Below, in pieces: positions 17,808 through 29,014 of a DNA stretch of 34,703 nucleotides (position 1 is the first letter of the stretch; the number at the start of each line of letters is the position of its first letter). This DNA comes from Planctomycetota bacterium (lineage in GTDB: Bacteria > Planctomycetota > Phycisphaerae > UBA1845 > CAIVHJ01). The position numbers and the translations under genes were made by a program. The notes under the pieces are model-generated. The model was not told where the DNA came from. It did no database searches and was given only the letters and a program-made list of their open reading frames with translations. The DNA is taken from contig JACZTW010000003.1 in assembly GCA_022573485.1 (NCBI GenBank), positions 1 through 34,703 of the forward strand, read 5' to 3'.

Positions 17808-18536
17808 GAGAACCTCCTGTGCAAAAGCACATTGTTGTGAACGACGGTTTGACGCAAGGCAGTTTCGCCGCATCAACGGTGATTCGAATAAAACGGATGA
17901 TAGCATGGGCCGACAATTACGAGCGGCTCCAGCATCTGATGCGTCGACACTATGTCACCCAAACCGAGCTTTCACTCGGGCACGGTCACAACGAGCGACC
18001 TGCCCGAACATCGGAAACGCGGAAGGCGAACGCCGCCATCCTCTGAAACACAAACCTACGCAGATACAACATCTGCGTCAATTTCGCAGTCGGGAAACGG
18101 TTTAATATCACCGAGTGAGGGCTTCGCTGGAATGAATACGGACGCACGAGCCCGTGGTAGGCCAGTCCGGTAATAGTGTGGATATTATAATAGCTGCTTG
18201 GTTCGCGAAGCTCTCCGAACCATTATCCGCATAAATTCTACAACGCGTATGGCCTAGTGTCAATGCCGAGTTTCGCGGGCAGCCATATTATTAGAAGAGC
18301 CTGTTCTGGCCCAACAAGCCACCTGTACCGTTCCTGTTAGGCAGCCCCACGCCCTCCGAAACATGGGGGAATTCATGGGGATCGGGCAGAACGAACGCAG
18401 GGTGTGCTCCAGAATAAAATGGCCCGCTGTGCCGGCGGAAACAAGAATTAGACTTATTGCCGCTGTTTCGGATAGAATGAAGGGGACGAAGCCTCGATCG
18501 ACGATTCCCGCATTGTTCATAGACCAGGAGTTCTTT

Positions 18537-19805
18537 ATGCCCAAGCACACCAATATCTTAGGTGCAGTGGTGTTCGTGCTGGTGACGCTGCCAGCGGTCG
18601 GCCAGGATTTGATCACCAGCCCCGACCTTGCCCAAGTCGAGCACTACAAGTTCTGGCAAGTGCAGCTGCCTCTCTTGGCCGACGACGTGGTCTCGCGAGT
18701 GTACTTGGTCGAGGAGAACATCTACGCCGTCACGGCGCGCTCGAATCTCTATGCCGTGCATGCTGACGTAGGGACGATTCGGTGGGCAGTGAACCTCGGC
18801 GGTCCGGGCAATCGCATCTTTCAGCCGACCCACGTCCGCAGCTTCTGGGGCCGGGATCTGACACTCGTGTCGACCTCCGAAACAATCAAGTGGCTCGACC
18901 GCGCCACTGGCGAGCAAGTCGCCACTCTCGATCTGGACTTCATTCCCTCGACTTCCGCATTGAGCGACGGCGTACGCACGTATGTCTGCGGGCTCGACTC
19001 GATGCTGCACTGCATCGAACTCGTGCCTTCCGGCGGAGGTGTGGCGGCAATCGAGAAATGGCGGATCAGAACTCAAGCGATCACGGTGTCGTCACCGGTG
19101 CTCTGGGGAGGCGGTCTGTTTTTCGCGTCACAGGACGCCAAGATTCGGGCCTGCGATTCCTATGACAAGAGTCGTTTCTGGGTATTCAAAGGAATTGCTC
19201 CGATTACGGCGGACATCTATGTGGACAGCACGGGCGTCTATTTTGGATCCGGCGATCACAATCTTTACAAGTTGGATGTTAACACCGGCAGAGGGCTGTG
19301 GCGTTTTCGCACGCCGGGCATGATCCGGAGCCAGCCCGTCTTGATCGGTGAGACGCTTTATCAACAAGTCGAGGAAAACGGCATTTACGCGGTCCACACC
19401 GACACGGGAAAGCAACTCTGGCACGCCCCCGACGCGGCTGAGTTCATCTCCGCTTCGGACGATCAAATCTACATACTGTCCCGCTATGGCGAAATTGTCG
19501 GCGCCAACCAGTTGACAGGCCGCGTGCAAAGTAGGATGGATGCGGGAAACGTGGAATTGGTGGCCCGCAACACCGCCAGCGCTGCCATGTACTTGGGCAG
19601 CCGTGACGGCCGGCTGATGTGCGCCCAGCACAAGTCGATCCCGTACTTGAGGTTCGAGGATGTTCAGGCCCGCCAGACAAGTCAAGGGCGCGTCGCGGCA
19701 CAGACGAGCATGTCGGCCGAGGACACCGTCGCCGAGCAGGGACCGAGGCTGATTGACTTGCTACGCAGCAAGAGCGATGCTATGCCGGTGAGCAACGAGA
19801 ACTGA
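18537..19805 (+). CDS. Secreted PQQ-type (BamB-like) beta-propeller repeat protein
   Basis: Signal-like MPKHTNILGAVVFVLVTLPAVGQ; repeats NLYAVHADVGTIRWAVNLGG, NLYKLDVNTGRGLWRFRTPG, GIYAVHTDTGKQLWHAPDA. AGGAG before ATG 18537. Confidence 0.85.
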   Translation: MPKHTNILGAVVFVLVTLPAVGQDLITSPDLAQVEHYKFWQVQLPLLADDVVSRVYLVEENIYAVTARSNLYAVHADVGTIRWAVNLGGPGNRIFQPTHVRSFWGRDLTLVSTSETIKWLDRATGEQVATLDLDFIPSTSALSDGVRTYVCGLDSMLHCIELVPSGGGVAAIEKWRIRTQAITVSSPVLWGGGLFFASQDAKIRACDSYDKSRFWVFKGIAPITADIYVDSTGVYFGSGDHNLYKLDVNTGRGLWRFRTPGMIRSQPVLIGETLYQQVEENGIYAVHTDTGKQLWHAPDAAEFISASDDQIYILSRYGEIVGANQLTGRVQSRMDAGNVELVARNTASAAMYLGSRDGRLMCAQHKSIPYLRFEDVQARQTSQGRVAAQTSMSAEDTVAEQGPRLIDLLRSKSDAMPVSNEN

Positions 19806-19820
19806 GTACGGTCCCCAAAC

Positions 19821-21476
19821 ATGCCTGAGCGCAAGATCAAGCGGGCGCTGATCAGCGTCCATGACAAGACCGGTATCGTCGAGTTCGCTCGCGGGCTGGT
19901 TGAGCTGGGCATCGAGATCATTTCCACCGGCGGTACCGCAGCCTTATTGAAAGAAAACACTGTTCCCGTCACGCTCGTTGAAGAAATCACCGGCTTTCCC
20001 GAGATGCTCGACGGCCGGGTCAAGACGCTGCACCCGAAGATCCACGCCGCCATCCTCGCCGACCGCGACAATCCCGAGCACATGCGACAATTGGCAGAGC
20101 AGGGCATCGAACCGATCGACATGGTTGTGGTGAACCTCTATCCGTTCAAGGAAACCGTCGCCGATCCCGATTGCACGTTCGAACAGGCCATCGAGATGAT
20201 CGACATCGGCGGCCCCTGCCTACTCCGCGCTGCGGCGAAGAACCACAAACATGTATTGGTAGTGGAAGGGGCAGGGCTGTACGACATAACACTGCGGCAA
20301 CTGCGCGGCGAGCCAGAATACTGCAGCCATGACGACTTCCTCCGCTCTGGCGCGTTCGGTGCCTTCTGGGCTACCTCGCGATACGATGCAGCCATCACAC
20401 AGTGGCTCGGATTCAACGAGGATGAGCAAGAATCCGATGTTCATCTCCTGCAGCTTTGGTGTGAGGGGCGGCTGCGATACGGCGAGAATCCGCACCAGAA
20501 GGGTCTGCTGTATGGGTCCGTAGACGGCGATAGGCCCAATGATCTGACCGCGGCGGACACTGACTTAGAAGGGCAGCAAAACAAGACTTCGTACAACAAT
20601 TACGCAGATGCGCACGCGGCCTTGGAACTGTGTGGTGAGTTGTCTCGCGGGTGGTCCGAAGCAAGCGCGTGTGTCTTCATCAAGCACACCAACGCCTGTG
20701 GTGCAGCCGTGGCGGAGAATCGAGTCCAGGCTTATCAGCAGGCTTTCCTCGGCGATCACAACGCTGCGATGGGTGGAATACTGGCTTGTAATTTCGAGGT
20801 CGATGCGGGGTTTGCCGGTACGGTGATGGACACGTACGCGAAGTGGGGCAAAGCGGCCGGTGCCGGCGGGTTCTTTGTCGAGGTCTGGGTTGCGCCGGCG
20901 TTCGAGGAGCGCGCCATCGAGGTCATCCGCAAGGCCAAAGCGTGGGGAAAGCGCGTCAGGCTCCTTGCCGTCGAGGATTTAGGGAAACCGTTCGATCCCG
21001 ATCCCGAACTCGAATACAAATCCATCAGCGGCGGAATGCTCGTTCAAAGCCGCGACTTGGTCGGGCTTAACGAAGATGAATGGAAGACCGTCACGAAGCG
21101 AGCGCCAACAAATCAAGAGCTGGACGATTTGCGGTTGGCTTGGCTGGTGTGCAAGCATACCAAGAGCAACGCGATCTCGATTTGTAAGGACGGCATGTTG
21201 ATCGGCAATGGCGCGGGGCAAATGTCACGGGTGATGAGTTGCCGGATCGCGACGTGGCTGGCGAAGGAGAATGGGCACGCGGACCAACTCGCCGGCGCGG
21301 TGGCGGCCTCTGACGCTTTCTTCCCATTTCGAGACGGGCCGGACTTGCTGATCGAGGCGGGCGTGAAGGCCATCATTCAGCCGGGCGGCTCAAAGCGGGA
21401 CGCCGAGACGATCGCAGCCTGCGATGAGCAAGACGTGGCCATGATTTTCACGGGCACCCGGCATTTCAAGCACTAG
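19821..21476 (+). CDS. purH: Bifunctional AICAR formyltransferase/IMP cyclohydrolase
   Basis: [95 protein letters not shown]. Confidence 0.97.
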   Translation: MPERKIKRALISVHDKTGIVEFARGLVELGIEIISTGGTAALLKENTVPVTLVEEITGFPEMLDGRVKTLHPKIHAAILADRDNPEHMRQLAEQGIEPIDMVVVNLYPFKETVADPDCTFEQAIEMIDIGGPCLLRAAAKNHKHVLVVEGAGLYDITLRQLRGEPEYCSHDDFLRSGAFGAFWATSRYDAAITQWLGFNEDEQESDVHLLQLWCEGRLRYGENPHQKGLLYGSVDGDRPNDLTAADTDLEGQQNKTSYNNYADAHAALELCGELSRGWSEASACVFIKHTNACGAAVAENRVQAYQQAFLGDHNAAMGGILACNFEVDAGFAGTVMDTYAKWGKAAGAGGFFVEVWVAPAFEERAIEVIRKAKAWGKRVRLLAVEDLGKPFDPDPELEYKSISGGMLVQSRDLVGLNEDEWKTVTKRAPTNQELDDLRLAWLVCKHTKSNAISICKDGMLIGNGAGQMSRVMSCRIATWLAKENGHADQLAGAVAASDAFFPFRDGPDLLIEAGVKAIIQPGGSKRDAETIAACDEQDVAMIFTGTRHFKH

Positions 21477-21666
21477 CTGACGGCGCGCAATTGTCAGACA
21501 TCCATCTGAGCCCCAAGCGCCCGCGCGGGGTCTTCAGCCGATTCCAGGCACCCGAATTCTCAGCTCGCAATGCCGCCGGGACGATGCTGTTTCACCGGCG
21601 TCGGCCGGGATATACATCACTGCGGGGTTTGGATACGATAAGCGCAGAATTCTGGAGGCCGAACGC

Positions 21667-22224
21667 GTGAAGTTGTATACCCGGACCGGCGATGACGGCA
21701 CCACGGGGCTGATCGGTGGGGGCCGAGTGCCCAAGGATCACGTCCGCGTGTCGGCCTACGGCGAAATCGACGAACTCAACGCCGTGCTCGGCTGGTGCGG
21801 TTGCGCAGCGGAAGAAGCCCGCGTGCAACGCCTTCAGCACGCCCAGCATCAGTTGTTCGCAATCGGAGCCGAATTGGCCACGACTCCTGGGAACACAGCC
21901 CGTCCCTCGTTCGTACCCATTGAGGATGCGGAGGTCGAGCGCCTCGAAAGCTGGATCGATGAATCGACCGATCATGTGCCGCCCTTACGCAATTTCATCC
22001 TGCCCGGCGGATCGGAAGGGGGCGCCCGTCTGCACGTGGCCCGGAGCGTGTGTCGCCGGGCGGAGCGGGCCGTGATCACCCTGGCGAGTTCGGAAGAAGT
22101 TCGCCCGGTAATCATTCACTATTTGAACCGTCTCAGCGACTTGCTCTTTGCCTGGGCCCGAGAGACAAACCACAACCAGAGCCAACCGGAAATACCTTGG
22201 GAACCAACCCACCCGCAGACATAG
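21667..22224 (+). CDS. Cob(I)alamin adenosyltransferase (PduO/MMAB type)
   Basis: MKLYTRTGDDGTTGLIGGGRVPKDHVRVSAYGEIDELNAVLG..NFILPGGSEGGARLHVARSVCRRAER..YLNRLSDLLFAWAR. Confidence 0.94.
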   Translation: MKLYTRTGDDGTTGLIGGGRVPKDHVRVSAYGEIDELNAVLGWCGCAAEEARVQRLQHAQHQLFAIGAELATTPGNTARPSFVPIEDAEVERLESWIDESTDHVPPLRNFILPGGSEGGARLHVARSVCRRAERAVITLASSEEVRPVIIHYLNRLSDLLFAWARETNHNQSQPEIPWEPTHPQT

Positions 22225-22271
22225 ACGATCAACAGCGCGCACAGGGAGACCTCACGCCGCTCAATGTGGTA

Positions 22272-25175
22272 ATGATCTTCGTGGTCATCGCGACGTGCTT
22301 CGCGGTCTGCTTTCTGAACAGTCCGCCACCCGAACGAACCCCGGATGGGGCAGTGCCGTGGGCGGATGGCTCGGTGCTAAAGGCGCTGACCGACGCACTG
22401 GCGTTTGATTTTAGCATCCCTACGCCGCTCGGGATAGGCGTCAAGAATCTGGTGTTCGGCATCGCTTGCGGCGTGGGGGCGATGATCGTGTCGCTGGGAC
22501 TGTTCGCCGCTTCACGCTCACGCGAACGGGATTTCACGCTCGTGGAAGATCAGCCCGCGGAACAACCCGTCAGTCACTTGCAGAAGCAAATCGACGCGTT
22601 TCAGGGGGCTCAGGTGCTTTTGGTTCTCCTGTTGGCAATGTCGTTTCTGAGCAGCTTGTGGGCGCCGATGGCGGAGTTGGCCATCGGAGGGTCCATTCTC
22701 CTCCTCGGCCAGTGCCTGTGGGTATTTGCGATCCGCCACGGGCTCAACGGCCGGGCCTGCCGGGTGGCGGTAAGCGGCTTGGCGGTCGTGCTGACTTTGA
22801 CTGCTGCTCTGGCAGTCGCGTATTACTACGAACGCAACAGAACGATGCGCGCCGGATACCCGATCGGTAATCCCTTGTTCTTCGCTGCCTGCCTGATGCC
22901 CGCCGTGTTGATTTGCTTCTGCTGGATCGCTTCGAGCTTCAGCGCGCTGCTGCGAGGTCAACGCCGCGCCTTGATTTGCCTTGGCCTTTGTGCCGGAGCG
23001 CTCGTGCCGCTCCTTTGGGGAACGTTCTTGGCGGATCCGCGAAGTACGTACGTCGGCCTGGCGGCGGGATTCGTCGCGATTGTGTTCTTCGCCGTTCGCG
23101 GAAGGGGGGCCAAGAGTGCCGTGGCCGCACTCACCCTGGTCAGCGTGGTCATCGGCTATGTTGCGTGGCTTGGCCCCATTCTGGAACATCGCTCCGAGAC
23201 GATCCGGACGCGCCTGTATGCCTGGGATTATGCCGCGCAACTGATTGAACAGGCGCCGGCCGTAGGCCACGGGCAGGGGAGCTTCGCACTTCTGGGTGAT
23301 TCACTCACCGTTCAAGACGTGCTCGATGATCCTCGGGCGCTCCATGCGCGGCTGTCTCATGCTCATAACGAATGGCTGGAGACGTGCGTCGATCTGGGCA
23401 GCGTCGGTCTGGTCATCACGCTGGGCTGTTTCGCGCTGACCTTTTGGGCCGGCGTTCAGGCTTTGCGCCGCGACTCGACTCCGCATCTGCGTTGGTTGCT
23501 CATTGGGCTGCTGTCTTCTTTGGTCGCGCTGATTACGGAGGAATGTTTTGATGTGGCCTTACGCGTCGCGGGGTTGCCGACCATCTTCTACACGGTGTTG
23601 GGCCTGACCTGGGCGGTCATTGGGGCAGGCCGCTCCAGCGAACCGCCGGCAGCGGCGCCGAAGGGCAGGGCGGTGCTTCGGGGCCTGCTGACAGCCTGTG
23701 TGGCTGCGCTGGGTTTGCTCGTTAGCACCAGCGCGCTTCTGGACTTTCAGGCGTCGAGGGCGCTTTATGATTTCCAAGAGAAACTCCAGCAGCGGCAATG
23801 GGACGCCGCGACCACAGACCTGGAGTTCGCCCGCCGCTACCGCCTGAATCCGAGCCGCAAGCTCACCGCATACGCCACGCAGGCGTGGTGTCATTTGCGG
23901 ATCGCCGAAGCAGCGATGCAGGATTTCCTGACGCGCGCCCGAGCTGATGCCGATCCACAGAATCCCATGCCCGCCGAACAATTGTTGTCGGCTGGGCAAG
24001 AAGCTGTCAGCCGGGCAAGCAGAGTCCTCGAACTGGTTGATCATCTGTCCCGGCAGACGACACAGTATTACGGCACGTACCGCCTCGCCGGCGAGGCGCT
24101 CGAACTCATGCGGCGCGTGGCGCTCGCCACGGGCGATCTGGCGCGGGCAGAGCAATACCGGCAGGCGGCGCTGGCGGCGCTTACCAAAGAGCATGAGCGG
24201 CAGCCCTACGATGCGGGCTTGGCTTGGCACATCCTCGAACTCTCAGGCGAACTCAGCGTGCGCGAGGTTGTCGAGCTCATTTGCCCGCCCATGCAGTATC
24301 ACCAGGTCGATGAGCGGTATTACCAACTGGTCCAGGAAATGGCACAGCGCCCAAGTTTCAACACGGAATTTCAGCCGATCCTCACCGAAGCGCTGGCGAC
24401 GCTAATTGCCCAGCCGGCGGGCAACGCACCGGTCCGCTATGCAGCCCAGAAACTTCGAATCGCAGCTTGGGTCGCTGCCGGCAGGGGGGAATTTGCTGAT
24501 GGGCGCGCCTACACCCGCAACGCCTTGAATCTGACGGAAAAGGAGCGCGAGAGGTTCCCCATCGCGTATGCCATCGCTCACCGCGAACTCGCCCATTTCA
24601 CGTTCCTGAATAGCCCCGGCGATCCGCAAGCAGCCGTGGAGATCGCCCTCAAGGGCATGTCGCTGCTGCCCGCGTCGCACGAGGCGGAGCCGGTCAAAAT
24701 GCGGATGCGCGAACGGCTAGCGATGTATTACCTCGCTGCCGGCGAGGAGCAGGCCGCGCTCGATCTCATGGTCGGGCGCGATCAACTCAAGCCGGAAGCC
24801 ATGCGGGCGGGGATGGCTTCTCGGTATCTGTCGCTGTGCCAGTTGCTGTCCTCCTTTGATGCGCCGCGCAGGCCGGACTATCTCCCGGCGCGCCTGGATC
24901 GATTCGATGAGTTGTGTCAGACGAGTCAAGTGGCGCCGCAAATCAAGCCCGTTGCGGCCATGCTCAAGGCTAATCTGGCCATGCAGGCCGGAGATCTGTC
25001 GGAGTGTGTAAAGCACTGGGAAGACGCAATTGCGAAGGGCGCCAATCCGGCACAGATCCTCGTGCAAGCCGAGAATGCCGCGAAAGAACATCCGCAAGAC
25101 GAGATCCTCGGCCGGTATCTCCTGGAACTGAGAATTCAGTTGACGGGTCCCGGCTTGCTCGATGCCGGTCAGTGA
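22272..25175 (+). CDS. O-antigen ligase-like polytopic membrane protein with C-terminal TPR-like region
   Basis: Multiple TM helices; HAHNEWLETCVDLGSVGLVITLG resembles the Wzy/WaaL core; helical repeat C-terminus. True start uncertain (22198-22272); ORF start 22050 overlaps the upstream CDS and is unlikely. Confidence 0.78.
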   Translation: MIFVVIATCFAVCFLNSPPPERTPDGAVPWADGSVLKALTDALAFDFSIPTPLGIGVKNLVFGIACGVGAMIVSLGLFAASRSRERDFTLVEDQPAEQPVSHLQKQIDAFQGAQVLLVLLLAMSFLSSLWAPMAELAIGGSILLLGQCLWVFAIRHGLNGRACRVAVSGLAVVLTLTAALAVAYYYERNRTMRAGYPIGNPLFFAACLMPAVLICFCWIASSFSALLRGQRRALICLGLCAGALVPLLWGTFLADPRSTYVGLAAGFVAIVFFAVRGRGAKSAVAALTLVSVVIGYVAWLGPILEHRSETIRTRLYAWDYAAQLIEQAPAVGHGQGSFALLGDSLTVQDVLDDPRALHARLSHAHNEWLETCVDLGSVGLVITLGCFALTFWAGVQALRRDSTPHLRWLLIGLLSSLVALITEECFDVALRVAGLPTIFYTVLGLTWAVIGAGRSSEPPAAAPKGRAVLRGLLTACVAALGLLVSTSALLDFQASRALYDFQEKLQQRQWDAATTDLEFARRYRLNPSRKLTAYATQAWCHLRIAEAAMQDFLTRARADADPQNPMPAEQLLSAGQEAVSRASRVLELVDHLSRQTTQYYGTYRLAGEALELMRRVALATGDLARAEQYRQAALAALTKEHERQPYDAGLAWHILELSGELSVREVVELICPPMQYHQVDERYYQLVQEMAQRPSFNTEFQPILTEALATLIAQPAGNAPVRYAAQKLRIAAWVAAGRGEFADGRAYTRNALNLTEKERERFPIAYAIAHRELAHFTFLNSPGDPQAAVEIALKGMSLLPASHEAEPVKMRMRERLAMYYLAAGEEQAALDLMVGRDQLKPEAMRAGMASRYLSLCQLLSSFDAPRRPDYLPARLDRFDELCQTSQVAPQIKPVAAMLKANLAMQAGDLSECVKHWEDAIAKGANPAQILVQAENAAKEHPQDEILGRYLLELRIQLTGPGLLDAGQ

Positions 25176-26266
25176 CTCAGGTTCGCTCCGCGCTCCAGCT
25201 CACTAACCTCGCGATACACTCTCGCAGTCTCCCTGGCCATCTCGCTAAGTGAGTGCTTGTTCTTGCAGTGCTCCAAGGCCCGGCTGGCCAGCAGGCGGGC
25301 GGCGGCGCGGTCCCTGAGCAGTTGGCGAATGGCCCCGGCCAGTGCTTCGGATGAAGGGTCCGGGCGAACCAGGACGGTGCGGTTGTCGATCACGAAGTCT
25401 GAATTGGGCATGGCTCCGGTCACGGCGGCCATACCTGCTGCCAAGGCATGCAGCAGCCGAACATCAACGCGGTCGACGTCACCCGGGACGACGAAAATAT
25501 CGGCGGCCCGCATGGCGGCGGACCAATTCGTAAGCGGCAAGCCGATGGTGACGTGCTTGATCAAGTTCTCCTTCTCGACTAACTTTCGCAAACGTGATTC
25601 CATGCGCCCCGTGGCGACTAGAAACAGCATCAGATCGTGCTTCTCGGTGATGAGGATCTTGGTCGCTCGAATGAGCCGATCGACACCCGTCGAAGACTCG
25701 AATGCCGACATGCACAGCATCGTGGGGATGCGGTCCTCGTGATCGAAGCAGGTCGGCGCCGACGCCGGCAGCAGACCGGGCCTGACCAGCACAATGTCCT
25801 CCGCATCCAGCAAGTGACGCTCGCAGGCCGCCTCGAGCAGCGGCTTGCTCGCAGCGATGAGCTTCTTCATGCGACCGAAGACGCCCGAATCTTTGGGGTG
25901 CAGGTCTTCGGAGCCTAACAAGTGCCCAACCAGTGGTCGTCCAGTCTCCAATGCCAATTCATCAGCCAATCCGAACGATCGGCTCGTGATGGCATGGATC
26001 ACCGTCGGCGGCTGGCGTTTCAATTCGCTGAGGATCTGCTGGACAGTCCGATCGCGCATAGGCCAGCGCAATCGCGGATGCTCGATCACCCGCACCGGGC
26101 CCAGCGACAGTCGCCGCGCCGCGGTGGCCGGCGTGATGAGAATGACCTCGCTGACGAAATCAAGCAAGCCGACCGACAGATGCTCGATGACGGGGCCCAG
26201 GCGATCGAAGGTCCGCTGATCGATCACCAGGGCAGCCCTAAATGCTCCGGCATCTTCATTCGTCAT
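25169..26266 (-). CDS. Glycosyltransferase (GT4-like)
   Basis: MLCMSAFESSTGVDRLIRATKIL..HDLMLFLVATGRMESRLRKLVEKENLIKHVTIGLPLTNWSAAMRAADIFVVPGDVDRVDVRLLHALAAGMAAVTG. Confidence 0.78.
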   Translation of the reverse strand: MTNEDAGAFRAALVIDQRTFDRLGPVIEHLSVGLLDFVSEVILITPATAARRLSLGPVRVIEHPRLRWPMRDRTVQQILSELKRQPPTVIHAITSRSFGLADELALETGRPLVGHLLGSEDLHPKDSGVFGRMKKLIAASKPLLEAACERHLLDAEDIVLVRPGLLPASAPTCFDHEDRIPTMLCMSAFESSTGVDRLIRATKILITEKHDLMLFLVATGRMESRLRKLVEKENLIKHVTIGLPLTNWSAAMRAADIFVVPGDVDRVDVRLLHALAAGMAAVTGAMPNSDFVIDNRTVLVRPDPSSEALAGAIRQLLRDRAAARLLASRALEHCKNKHSLSEMARETARVYREVSELERGANLSH

Positions 26267-26281
26267 CTTTTCCTCGCTCGT

Positions 26282-29014
26282 TCAATGCGACTTGCCTTCC
26301 AGCCAGTTCCGACCCCAACACGTATCCACGGCCAGAGGCACCTTCAGCGGCAGGGCGCTGCACATTTGCTCCCGTATCTTCTCGGCTTCACACGCTGCGC
26401 TGTCCTCATGCACCTCGAACACGAGTTCGTCGTGTACTTGAATGAGCATTCGAGGTCCGGCGGGATTCTCCTTGATTCGATCATGCACGTCGATCATGGC
26501 CTTCTTGATGAGATCGGCGGCGGAACCTTGCAACACCGTGTTGACCGCCAGGCGCTCTCCCAGCATTCTCTGCTGTCGGTTGCGTGATTGCAATTCCGGC
26601 ACGGGCCGGCGGCGGCCAAGGATCGTCGTGGCATATCCCGTCTGTTTGGCCTTTTCGACGCACTCGTCGATGAACAATCGAATACCGGGGTAGCGCATGA
26701 AGTACATGTCGATGAAATTCTGGGCCTCCGGCACGGACATGCCCGTGGTGCGGGACAGGCCGAAGGCCGACTGCCCGTAAATGATGCCGAAGTTGACTGC
26801 CTTGGCCCGACTTCTTTGATCGGCCGTGACTTCTGCCGCATCAACTCCGAAGACCTGCGCTGCCACAAACCGGTGGATGTCTTCATTGCGCTCAAACGCG
26901 GAAACCAATGCGGCGTCCTGACAATAATGCGCCAGCAAACGCAATTCGACCTGCGAGTAATCCGCCGTCAGCAGCACATGATCCGGCTTGCCGGCGACGA
27001 AAGCTTTGCGGATCTGCCGGCCCAGAGCGGTCCGAATCGGGATATTTTGCAGGTTAGGGTCGTTGGATGCCAGCCGGCCCGTGACCGCACCGATCATGTT
27101 GTAACTGGCGTGTACTCTTCCGGTCTTCGCGCAGACCATCCTGGGCAATGTGTCGACATATGTGCTCTTCAACTTGGTCAACTCGCGGTAATGCAACACT
27201 AACTCCGGCAGCGGATGGTCCGTCTCCGACGCCAGCGTGCCCAGGGAATCCGCGTCCGTGCTCCGGCCGGTCTTGGTCTTTCTAACCACGCGGAGCCCCT
27301 GTTCATCAAAGAGCACTTCCGCCAGTTGCTTCGTGGAATCGATATTGAAGTTGCGGCCGGCCTCTGCGTAAATCTGCGCGGTGACTTCAACACGCTGGCG
27401 CTCGAGGTCCTTTCCCATTTCAACCAGCAATGGAACGTCCAGGGCGACTCCGTTGCGCTCCATTTGTGCGAGAACCTGCACCAGACGCATCTCGGTTTCC
27501 GCAAACAGCGGCAAGAACGATGATTCATCGAGCTGGGGTCGCAGGGTTTCATAAAACCGCCACGTGAAATCCGCATCCTCCGCCGCATATTCACAAACAC
27601 GCGTAATATCGACGTTGTCGATGGTAATTTGCTTCTTGCCCTTACCGATCAAATCGGAAATCGGAATCATGGTATGGTCGTACAATTCCCGAGCCAGCCA
27701 GTCCATGGAGTGCGATCGACGCAGCGGATCGAGCAGGAAACTGGCCACCATCGAATCAAACAACTCGCCCACGACGGCGATTCCCGCCTCCGCCAGCACG
27801 ATTAAATCGTATTTGATATTTTGGCCACACTTGGCAACTGTCGCGTCTTCAAACATCGGCCGCAGCGCGCGAACAACATCATCCTGAGGCAAAGTGTCAC
27901 CGCCAACGCCACGTACCGGGACATAAAACGCTCTGCCCGCCTCCCAGCTAATCGAGATGCCGACGAGATTCGCAGCGACTGGATTGAGGCTGGTCGTCTC
28001 GGTGTCGAAAGCGAAGATCTTTTGCCGCCGCAGTTGCCCAACGAGCGCTGCCAACTTCTCGGGAGTGTCAACCAGTACGTATTCGGTATCAGCGGACGAT
28101 GCGATCGGAGCGACGCTGCGTTCGGGCGGCGTTTCACGTGTCGTGCCCCCGCGATCGACGATCAAGTCGAGCTGTTCCAAAAGGCGTGTGAAGCCCAGCT
28201 CCCTGAAGACGGGCTCCAGCTCCGCAAAATTCAGCGCCGTAACCCTGGCCTGTTCGAGGTCGAATTCCACCGGCAGATCGGCCCGCAAGGTCACGAGTTT
28301 GCGGGTGGTCGCCAAATGCGGCGCGTAGGCTTTGACTTTCTCGCTCATCTTCGGCGTCAATTCGTCGGCATGTTCGATGACAGCCTCCGCGGTGCCGTAC
28401 TTGGCAATGAGCTTTGCTGCCGTCTTGATTCCGACGCCGACGATGCCCGGAATGTCATCGACGTTATCACCCATGAGGCTCTGAATCTCGATGGCCTTGT
28501 CGGGCAGATAGCCTTTGGAGGCTTCAAGGGCGGCCGCGTCGATTACGGCGTCTTTGGCAGGATCGTAGAGCTTCACTCGTTCGCTGATGAGCTGCTCAAA
28601 ATCTTTGTCTTTGCTGACCAGAAACGTCTCAATACTTTGCTTCTCGAAACGCCGCGCCAGGGTCGCCAGTATGTCATCGGCTTCATAGTTCGCGACGGAC
28701 AATACAGGCATGCCGATCGCTTTTAGTGACGCGACGATGCGCTCGATCTGGGGCGGCAAATCATCCGGCGGCGGCTCGCGTGTCGCTTTGTATTCCGGGT
28801 AGATCTCACGCCGCGATTTCGCCGAATCGATTGAATCAACGGCCATTGCAAAATAAGTCGGTTTTCGGTCTTTGAGCAGGTTGAAGAACATGGAAAAGAA
28901 GACGTAGGTGGCCCGCGTCGGTTCGCCGGAGGGGCTCGTCAAATCGCGAAATGGGGCATAGTAGGCGCGATAAATCTGTGCATGGCCGTCAAGAAGGTAC
29001 AGCGACTCGGGCAT
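26282..29014 (-). CDS. polA: DNA polymerase I
   Basis: MPESLYLLDGHAQIYRAYYAPF; 3'-5' exonuclease motifs FAFDTETTSL, CGQNIKYDLIVL, YAAEDADFTW; polymerase motifs LLTADYSQVELRLLAHYC, RSRAKAVNFGIIYGQSAFGLS, MLIQVHDELVFEV. Start set at 29014. Confidence 0.97.
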   Translation of the reverse strand: MPESLYLLDGHAQIYRAYYAPFRDLTSPSGEPTRATYVFFSMFFNLLKDRKPTYFAMAVDSIDSAKSRREIYPEYKATREPPPDDLPPQIERIVASLKAIGMPVLSVANYEADDILATLARRFEKQSIETFLVSKDKDFEQLISERVKLYDPAKDAVIDAAALEASKGYLPDKAIEIQSLMGDNVDDIPGIVGVGIKTAAKLIAKYGTAEAVIEHADELTPKMSEKVKAYAPHLATTRKLVTLRADLPVEFDLEQARVTALNFAELEPVFRELGFTRLLEQLDLIVDRGGTTRETPPERSVAPIASSADTEYVLVDTPEKLAALVGQLRRQKIFAFDTETTSLNPVAANLVGISISWEAGRAFYVPVRGVGGDTLPQDDVVRALRPMFEDATVAKCGQNIKYDLIVLAEAGIAVVGELFDSMVASFLLDPLRRSHSMDWLARELYDHTMIPISDLIGKGKKQITIDNVDITRVCEYAAEDADFTWRFYETLRPQLDESSFLPLFAETEMRLVQVLAQMERNGVALDVPLLVEMGKDLERQRVEVTAQIYAEAGRNFNIDSTKQLAEVLFDEQGLRVVRKTKTGRSTDADSLGTLASETDHPLPELVLHYRELTKLKSTYVDTLPRMVCAKTGRVHASYNMIGAVTGRLASNDPNLQNIPIRTALGRQIRKAFVAGKPDHVLLTADYSQVELRLLAHYCQDAALVSAFERNEDIHRFVAAQVFGVDAAEVTADQRSRAKAVNFGIIYGQSAFGLSRTTGMSVPEAQNFIDMYFMRYPGIRLFIDECVEKAKQTGYATTILGRRRPVPELQSRNRQQRMLGERLAVNTVLQGSAADLIKKAMIDVHDRIKENPAGPRMLIQVHDELVFEVHEDSAACEAEKIREQMCSALPLKVPLAVDTCWGRNWLEGKSH

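Noticed and set aside
21477-21666. Possible cobalamin riboswitch upstream of the adenosyltransferase
   Set aside because: No B12-box-like sequence or convincing fold seen by eye; not supported.
22050-22271. 5' extension of the O-antigen ligase-like ORF
   Set aside because: Overlaps the end of the cobalamin adenosyltransferase gene out of frame; the real start is probably between 22198 and 22272.
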